A DNA stretch of 15,553 nt from an uncultured Acetatifactor sp. (GTDB lineage Bacteria; Bacillota; Clostridia; Lachnospirales; Lachnospiraceae). The stretch spans positions 1 to 15,553 of the forward strand of contig CAJUCT010000060.1 in the NCBI GenBank assembly GCA_910585015.1, given 5' to 3'. A model generated the notes under the pieces. That model ran no database searches. It saw only the letters and a list, made by a program, of their open reading frames with translations, and had not been told where the DNA came from. Made by a program: the position numbers and the translations under genes. Positions 11,714-15,553 of the stretch are shown here, one piece after another; the first letter of the stretch is position 1; the number at the start of each line of letters is the position of its first letter.

Positions 11714-13533
11714 GTGACAAGATCAGAAAATATGTGCTCCCCAACCTGCCGTACTTCTTTGTGTTCTGGTTTTTCTCCAAAATCGGGACGGCCTACCGTA
11801 TCGCCCCCGGCGCAGACTTCGGGACAAAGCTCATGGGGATGCTCGACACCTTCCCCAAAGCATTTGAAACTTACTGGCCGGGGCTTGGCGGCATTGACCT
11901 GCTGGTGGGCCTCGCCGGTGCGGCTGGGGTGTATCTGCTGATACAGTCCAAAATCAAGCAGGCAAAGAAATTCCGGCGGGATGCGGAGTACGGCACCGCC
12001 CGCTGGGGAACAAAGGAGGATATAAAGCCGTTTGTAGACCCCAAATTTCAGAACAATGTCATTCTGACCGGGACAGAGTTCCTTACCATGAACACACGCC
12101 CGAAGATACCCGCCAACGCCCGCAACTTAAACGCCTGCGTCATCGGCTCGTCCGGCTCGGGCAAGACAAGGTTCTGGCTGACCCCGCAGCTCCTTCAAGC
12201 CCATTCCTCGTATGTGGTGGTGGACCCGAAGGGCGGCACCCTCGACCAGTGCGGGCGATTCCTGCAACGGGAGAAATATAAGGTGCGGGTGTTCAATAGT
12301 ATCGACTTCTCCAAATCCATGCACTACAATCCGCTGGCCTACATCAAAACGGAAAGCGACGTGCTGAAATTCGTCACCGCCCTGATCGCCAACACCAAAG
12401 GCGACGGCAAGGAGGGCGACGAGTTCTGGACCAAAGCCGAACCCCTTTTGTACTGCGCCCTTGTGGCCTACATCGTGTTTGAGGGGCCGGAGGAAGAACG
12501 CAACATGAATACGCTGGTGGAAATGATAAACAGCATGGAAGTCCGGGAGGATGACGAAACCTTCAAAAATGCGGTGGACTATATGTTTGACGGGCTGGAG
12601 CGCCGGAGTCCCCAGCACTTTGCTGTGAGGCAGTATAAGAAGTACAAGCTGGCAAGCGGCAAGACAGCTAAGAGCATACTGATTAGCTGCGGAGCCAGAC
12701 TTGCCCCCTTTGACATTCCCCAGCTTCGGGAGATCATGTCCTATGACGAGCTGGAGCTTGACCGGCTGGGGGATGAAAAATCGGCGCTGTTTTTCCTTAT
12801 CAGCGATACGGACACCACCTATAACTTTCTTGTGGCCCTCGCTTTCTCGCAGATGTTCAACCTTCTGTGTGAACGGGCCGACAACACCTACGGCGGACGC
12901 CTGCCCCATCATGTACGGGTGCTGTGGGACGAGGCGGCCAATACGGGACAGGTGCCGGGGCTGGAAAAAATCGTTGCCGTTATCCGTTCCCGGGAGATCA
13001 GCCTGACGCTCTTTTATCAGGCTATGAGCCAATGCAAGGCGCTGTACAAGGACCATTCCGAAACCATCATGGGAAACATGGACAGTATCGTGTTCCTCGG
13101 AGGCCGTGAGGCTTCCACCCTAAAGGATATTTCGGAAAACTGGCTGGGCAAGGCCACTATCTCCATGCAGACCGAGGGCCGCAGCCGGGGTCAGTCCGAG
13201 AGTTACAGCCAGAATATGCAGCGGCTTGGCCGGGAGCTGATGACGACCAGCGAGATCACCACCATGCCGGGAGACAAGTGTATCTTGCAGCTTCGAGGGC
13301 TTCCGCCCTTCTTTTCTCCCAAATATGATTTGAAAAAGCACCCCAATTACAAGTACACAGCCGAGTTTGACAAAAAGAAAAACGCCTTCCACTTGGAAAG
13401 CCTGTTCCGCCACCGGCCATTGAGACTAAAGCCGGATGACGAATACACGGTGTACGAGGTGGACGGCTCCGATACAGACGAAGAAGCTGACCCGTTGAAT
13501 TTCGACGATCTGGACAGCGACGAGTTTGTGTAA
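11710..13533 (+). CDS. virD4: VirD4/TraG-family type IV secretion coupling protein (PcfC-like ATPase)
   Basis: A 607-residue membrane-anchored ATPase. Two N-terminal membrane helices (about 9-23 and 58-76) precede the cytoplasmic motor. Walker A is GSSGSGKT (Gly146-Thr153, Lys152), followed by VVDPKGG; Walker B is RVLWDEAANTG (Asp407-Glu408), then VAVIRSREISLTLFYQAMSQ, typical of VirD4. It recruits the relaxase-DNA complex and delivers it to the mating channel at the inner membrane. The start is TTG 11710, overlapping the pcfB stop by 4 nt, with GAAGGA just upstream, so translation is coupled. The acidic C-terminus (DTDEEADPLNFDDLDSDEF) may be a substrate- or channel-contact tail. All key residues are present. 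Hairpin copy 4 follows directly after the stop. Confidence 0.95.
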   Translation: MSDKIRKYVLPNLPYFFVFWFFSKIGTAYRIAPGADFGTKLMGMLDTFPKAFETYWPGLGGIDLLVGLAGAAGVYLLIQSKIKQAKKFRRDAEYGTARWGTKEDIKPFVDPKFQNNVILTGTEFLTMNTRPKIPANARNLNACVIGSSGSGKTRFWLTPQLLQAHSSYVVVDPKGGTLDQCGRFLQREKYKVRVFNSIDFSKSMHYNPLAYIKTESDVLKFVTALIANTKGDGKEGDEFWTKAEPLLYCALVAYIVFEGPEEERNMNTLVEMINSMEVREDDETFKNAVDYMFDGLERRSPQHFAVRQYKKYKLASGKTAKSILISCGARLAPFDIPQLREIMSYDELELDRLGDEKSALFFLISDTDTTYNFLVALAFSQMFNLLCERADNTYGGRLPHHVRVLWDEAANTGQVPGLEKIVAVIRSREISLTLFYQAMSQCKALYKDHSETIMGNMDSIVFLGGREASTLKDISENWLGKATISMQTEGRSRGQSESYSQNMQRLGRELMTTSEITTMPGDKCILQLRGLPPFFSPKYDLKKHPNYKYTAEFDKKKNAFHLESLFRHRPLRLKPDDEYTVYEVDGSDTDEEADPLNFDDLDSDEFV

Positions 13534-13556
13534 CTTCGGGCCATGATGGCCCGAAG
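13534..13556 (+). repeat. intergenic hairpin repeat, copy 4 (after virD4)
   Basis: Perfect 10-bp stem: CTTCGGGCCA (13534-13543) with TGGCCCGAAG (13547-13556), loop TGA. It starts at the base after the virD4 stop codon and runs into a terminator-type hairpin one base later. Confidence 0.9.
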
Positions 13557-13557
13557 C

Positions 13558-13582
13558 GCCGCCAATGTGGGCGGCTTTTTTT
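13558..13582 (+). terminator. intrinsic terminator/attenuator between virD4 and the Maff2 gene
   Basis: GCCGCC (13558-13563) pairs with GGCGGC (13570-13575) around AATGTG and is followed by seven T (13576-13582). This is a textbook intrinsic terminator, 37 bases before the next start. It would lower or set expression of downstream pilus and channel genes relative to virD4. Confidence 0.85.
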
Positions 13583-13618
13583 GTACCCAAAACCAAAAAA
13601 CAAAATGGAGGAACGTAT

Positions 13619-13759
13619 ATGGAATTTTTCAACTCTGCTATCGACATTCTCAAGATTCTGGTCATGGCTCTGGGCGCTGGTCTGGCGGTGTGGGGCGTCA
13701 TCAATCTGCTGGAAGGTTACGGGTCCGACAACCCCGCGGCAAATGCTCATGTACGGTAA
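13619..13759 (+). pseudogene. Maff2-family small membrane protein, C-terminally truncated
   Basis: Forty-six codons from ATG 13619, set by GGAGG at 13607-13611. MEFFNSAIDILKILVMALGA followed by GLAVWGVINLLEGYGSDNP is the first membrane helix and conserved loop of the Maff2 family, small two-helix proteins (usually about 65-70 residues) encoded after virD4 in clostridial ICEs and resembling VirB2-type pilins in size and topology. Here the sequence leaves the family after DNP and ends AANAHVR-stop, so the second helix is missing. The break coincides with the fall in GC content at about 13740-13760, which suggests a recombination or insertion junction. Confidence 0.75.
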
Positions 13760-14061
13760 AGAAGCAAGCAACCGAAAACAAGAGATAGACCGCCAGCACC
13801 ACACTATTCCGAACCAAAGACCAAAAGACAAGCACCGTGGAAATGTGTATAACTTGCTATTCCGTCATGGAAAAGTCCGTTCACAGAACATGGAAAAGCT
13901 AAAGTGCAGCTTTCCCACAACTCCATAAGACAGCAAGTTATGCACATTACGCACAGTGCCGACTACTACGGAATCCCTCTCACACCTATATCTTTTTTTG
14001 AATATTAGAAATAGCAAATGTTAATAGAGCGACTATCCGATAATGGATTTTGTCAAAGAAA
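13760..14061. other. 302-nt non-coding junction between the conjugation block and the hxlR gene
   Basis: No credible gene is visible. The only organised part is the inverted-repeat region annotated separately (13844-13955). The rest is AT-rich. The last 60 bases before 14062 lie downstream of the leftward hxlR gene, and I see no clear terminator for it there. Confidence 0.6.
13844..13955. repeat. inverted repeat with internal hairpin and DnaA-box-like 9-mers
   Basis: TGTGTATAACTTGCT (13844-13858) and AGCAAGTTATGCACA (13932-13946) are inverted repeats with one mismatch. Inside lie the direct repeat CATGGAAAAG (13866-13875 and 13889-13898) and a hairpin TGGAAAAGCT / AGCTTTCCCA (13891-13900 / 13908-13917, one mismatch). 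The outer ends contain TTATACACA (minus strand, 13844-13852) and TTATGCACA (13938-13946), both fitting the DnaA-box form TTATNCACA. TTACGCACA (13947-13955) follows directly with one mismatch. Role unknown. Confidence 0.65.
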
Positions 14062-14415
14062 CTATGGAATATACTTTAACCCAAATTCTGTAATTGCGTA
14101 GAATACTGGCAACAAATCTTCTCCTTTTGGCGTAAGAGAGTATTCTACATGAGGAGGAATCTCATTAAATTGCTTCCGGCATATTAGCCCATCAGCTTCC
14201 AACTCACGCAGGGCATTTGTCAGCATGGTATTGGTAATACTGTTTAGGATTTTTTTCAGTTCACCAAATCGCATAGGGCTTTTGATACATAATTCATAAA
14301 TAATTTGCAGCTTCCATTTGCCTTGTAACATACTGATTACAGGTGTTACCGGGCAATTCCCATTTTTCGTAAGAATAATGCTATTTACTTTTTGCGTATA
14401 TTCTTCATAAGTCAT
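14062..14415 (-). CDS. HxlR family winged-helix transcriptional regulator
   Basis: About 117 residues from ATG 14415 on the minus strand; AAGGA at 14432-14428 is 12 bases upstream. An in-frame TTG at 14421 would give a better 6-nt spacing, so the exact start is open. The body shows the HxlR pattern: CPVTPVISMLQGKWKLQIIY, then MRFGELKKILNSITNTMLTN (recognition helix), ALRELEADGLI, and the wing PPHVEYSLTPKGEDLLPV. The Cys before PV is typical of redox- or electrophile-sensing members of the family. It is divergent from a flavin-reductase gene and shares its promoter region, a common pairing in which HxlR controls the flavoenzyme and itself. Confidence 0.9.
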   Translation of the reverse strand: MTYEEYTQKVNSIILTKNGNCPVTPVISMLQGKWKLQIIYELCIKSPMRFGELKKILNSITNTMLTNALRELEADGLICRKQFNEIPPHVEYSLTPKGEDLLPVFYAITEFGLKYIP

Positions 14416-14443
14416 TTTCAATACATATCCTTTCACAAAATCT

Positions 14444-14467
14444 TATAGTACATTTCAACATACTATA
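14444..14467. promoter_or_regulatory. palindromic candidate HxlR operator
   Basis: TATAGTA (14444-14450) and TACTATA (14461-14467) form an inverted repeat with a 10-nt spacer, suitable for a dimeric winged-helix regulator. Its right half contains the predicted -10 box (TATAGT on the minus strand, 14467-14462) of hxlR, so binding there would block hxlR transcription. Confidence 0.5.
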
Positions 14468-14484
14468 TATGAAAAATCTGCGTA

Positions 14485-14513
14485 CTTGAACTTGATTTTG
14501 GAATTAGTATAAT
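14485..14513. promoter_or_regulatory. overlapping divergent promoters of hxlR and the flavin-reductase gene
   Basis: On the plus strand, TTGAAC (14486-14491) and a perfect TATAAT (14508-14513) are separated by 16 nt. On the minus strand, TTCAAG (14490-14485) lies 17 nt before TATAGT (14467-14462). The two -35 boxes overlap almost completely, so the two RNA polymerases would compete for the same site. The plus-strand promoter lies about 60 bases before the flavin-reductase start. Confidence 0.6.
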
Positions 14514-14570
14514 AAATATATCGTAAATGGTCAACTACGAAATTTTATAAAACGAAAGGAATTTACAACC

Positions 14571-15074
14571 ATGAAAGAACTCAACATTTTTGAAGCTACT
14601 GCTCTTACTTCCCCTAATCCCCTTACACTGATTTGTAGTGAAAATGAGGACGGGACAACCAATCTTGCGCCGATTTGTTTTGTATCATATCTTTCTTTTA
14701 ATCCGCCGATGATAGGGTTTGCGACAGGAAAACAGGCTCATACCGGAGAGCGTGTCCGGGAAACAGGAAAAGTAATTGTTACTGTACCGGGTGAAACTCT
14801 CTCTCAGGCTGTCATGTCCTGTGGTTCTTCCACTGGAAGCAAGGTAAATAAGGCTACGGAGTATGGGATTGAAATGGTAGATGTAGAAAATAGCAGCATT
14901 AAAATTCCCAAAGATACAAAAGTGGCTTTTGTTGCGGCTTTGAAAGAAACCTTAGAAGTAGGCGACCATATTCTTCATATCTGCAATATCGAAAAAATTT
15001 TGGGAGATGAAAATAAAGTAGGTCTTTTTGCGTGGAATGGTTTTGGTAAAGCTGCTCCGGCACAGGAAAAATAA
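14571..15074 (+). CDS. flavin reductase / flavoredoxin family protein (FMN-binding split barrel)
   Basis: A 167-residue protein. The N-terminal strand region ALTSPNPLTLICSENEDGTT, then NLAPICFVSYLSFNPPMIGF, KQAHTGERVRETGKVIVTVP and the later EVGDHILHICNIEKIL match the DIM6/NTAB-type flavin reductase and flavoredoxin fold, which binds FMN and passes electrons between a donor and a flavin or redox partner. Size fits the family. AAAGGA at 14555-14560 lies ten bases upstream of the ATG. It is transcribed divergently from hxlR. The substrate or partner is not predictable; such pairs often respond to oxidative or electrophile stress. A hairpin 15 nt after the stop probably ends the transcript. Confidence 0.88.
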   Translation: MKELNIFEATALTSPNPLTLICSENEDGTTNLAPICFVSYLSFNPPMIGFATGKQAHTGERVRETGKVIVTVPGETLSQAVMSCGSSTGSKVNKATEYGIEMVDVENSSIKIPKDTKVAFVAALKETLEVGDHILHICNIEKILGDENKVGLFAWNGFGKAAPAQEK

Positions 15075-15088
15075 TAGGGCAAAGTCTA

Positions 15089-15115
15089 GGGGCGACAGCA
15101 ATGCTGCGCCCCTTT
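15089..15115 (+). terminator. probable terminator after the flavin-reductase gene
   Basis: GGGGCG (15089-15094) pairs with CGCCCC (15107-15112). The stem continues inside with CAGC / GCTG past a single unpaired A, closing an AAT loop. Only three T follow, so the T-tract is weak. Confidence 0.55.
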
Positions 15116-15174
15116 GAATCATAAAGCAACTATAAATCATGCAACGCCCTATGTGGGAGAAAGGGGGAATTTCC

Positions 15175-15553
15175 GTGAATTGCACAGAAGCATACAAGGA
15201 GCATATCGAGTACACATTTAACGCCTTTTGCAGAGTAGTTATACACTATGCCGCTATCAACGCATGGCGTGACAGGGATAAACGGCGGCAAAGGGAAATA
15301 TCTTTTGAATACCTCACCGAAGAAAAGTTTTACCCGTTCAGTACGTCAGATAAATATTTTACAGACCCCTACAAGCAATACCCGGTTATGATATGCGGTC
15401 AAAGGGTTATCTTCACAAACGGGGAGCTTGCCGAAGCCTTGTCTGCCTTGCCGGAGAAAAAGAGGGAAATCATCTACCTATACTTTTTTGGGCGTTATAC
15501 ACAACAGGAAATTGGGGAACTGTACGGACGCTGCCGGAGTACGGCGTGGCATC
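15175..15553 (+). CDS. sigma-70 family RNA polymerase sigma-like factor of ICE type (partial, cut by window end)
   Basis: Open from GTG 15175 to the end of the window (126 codons, no stop reached). AAGGGGG at 15161-15167 lies seven bases upstream. The N-terminus (NCTEAYKEHIEYTFNAFCRV then VIHYAAINAWRDRDKRRQRE) matches the small sigma-like proteins carried by many clostridial ICEs. Near the cut, ALSALPEKKREIIYLYFFGR followed by YTQQEIGELYGRCRSTAWH is a sigma region 4.2-type helix-turn-helix. In such elements this gene often precedes excisionase and integrase genes and is thought to regulate them. Only the final helix is missing. It could act as a plain helix-turn-helix regulator rather than a true sigma factor. 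Confidence 0.85.
   Translation, partial: MNCTEAYKEHIEYTFNAFCRVVIHYAAINAWRDRDKRRQREISFEYLTEEKFYPFSTSDKYFTDPYKQYPVMICGQRVIFTNGELAEALSALPEKKREIIYLYFFGRYTQQEIGELYGRCRSTAWH

Noticed and set aside
12127..13056. 309-codon open frame on the minus strand opposite virD4
   Set aside because: It lies entirely antisense to the VirD4 ATPase core, which has all its motifs; no ribosome binding site or family resemblance.
13740..14060. Group II intron interrupting Maff2
   Set aside because: No GTGCG-type 5' end, no domain V-like hairpin and no reverse transcriptase frame within the available space; a simple junction is more likely.
1..15553. CRISPR array, tRNA or rRNA gene, or complete insertion sequence
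   Set aside because: No regularly spaced repeats, no tRNA-like cloverleaf or rRNA sequence, and no intact transposase with terminal repeats were seen on either strand.

Overview
The window looks like accessory DNA from a Gram-positive gut Clostridium-type bacterium (Lachnospiraceae/Oscillospiraceae range). This is an inference from the strong GGAGG ribosome binding sites, the gene families present (PcfB/VirD4/Maff2 conjugation genes, ParB with a Pro/Glu/Lys tail, ArdA, an ICE-type sigma factor) and the mosaic base composition. No rRNA, tRNA, CRISPR array, integrase or relaxase is visible.

Layout. (1) 1-6100 is AT-rich. It holds a partial and a small hypothetical gene, a TetR regulator translationally coupled to a CrtI-like FAD/NAD(P) oxidoreductase, a DnaC/IstB-type ATPase whose start region looks frameshifted, a PD-(D/E)XK (Rpn-like) relic broken by two opposite frameshifts, and a very AT-rich gene for an apolipoprotein N-acyltransferase (Lnt)-like membrane enzyme. 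(2) 6120-13760 is clearly GC-rich and is a piece of an integrative conjugative element: terminator/attenuator leader, parB-like gene, DUF4406/DUF7768-like gene, cytosine-C5 DNA methyltransferase, ardA, a frameshifted conserved ICE gene, pcfB (DUF3801), virD4 (T4SS coupling protein) and a truncated Maff2 gene. (3) 13760-15553 is AT-rich again: a roughly 300-nt non-coding stretch with an inverted repeat and DnaA-box-like 9-mers, a divergent hxlR / flavin-reductase pair sharing a promoter region, and the start of a sigma-70-like gene cut by the window end.

How it fits together. The GC-rich block combines partition (ParB), establishment functions (a methyltransferase to modify the element, ArdA to block type I restriction) and the start of a conjugation operon (PcfB and VirD4). 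The parA, relaxase, VirB4 and VirB6 genes that normally accompany these are not in the window, and Maff2 is broken at the right edge, so the block may be an excised or interrupted ICE segment. The flanks carry cargo: two regulator-plus-oxidoreductase pairs and the Lnt-like enzyme.

The most unusual structure is non-coding. A 23-nt hairpin with a conserved, covarying 10-bp stem and a variable 3-nt loop occurs directly after the stop codons of four genes in the GC-rich block. Its position also argues that one reading frame has been extended artificially by a frameshift. A second striking element is a 166-nt imperfect inverted repeat between parB and the next gene. A 170-codon open frame overlapping the methyltransferase gene may be an overprinted gene or only a shadow.
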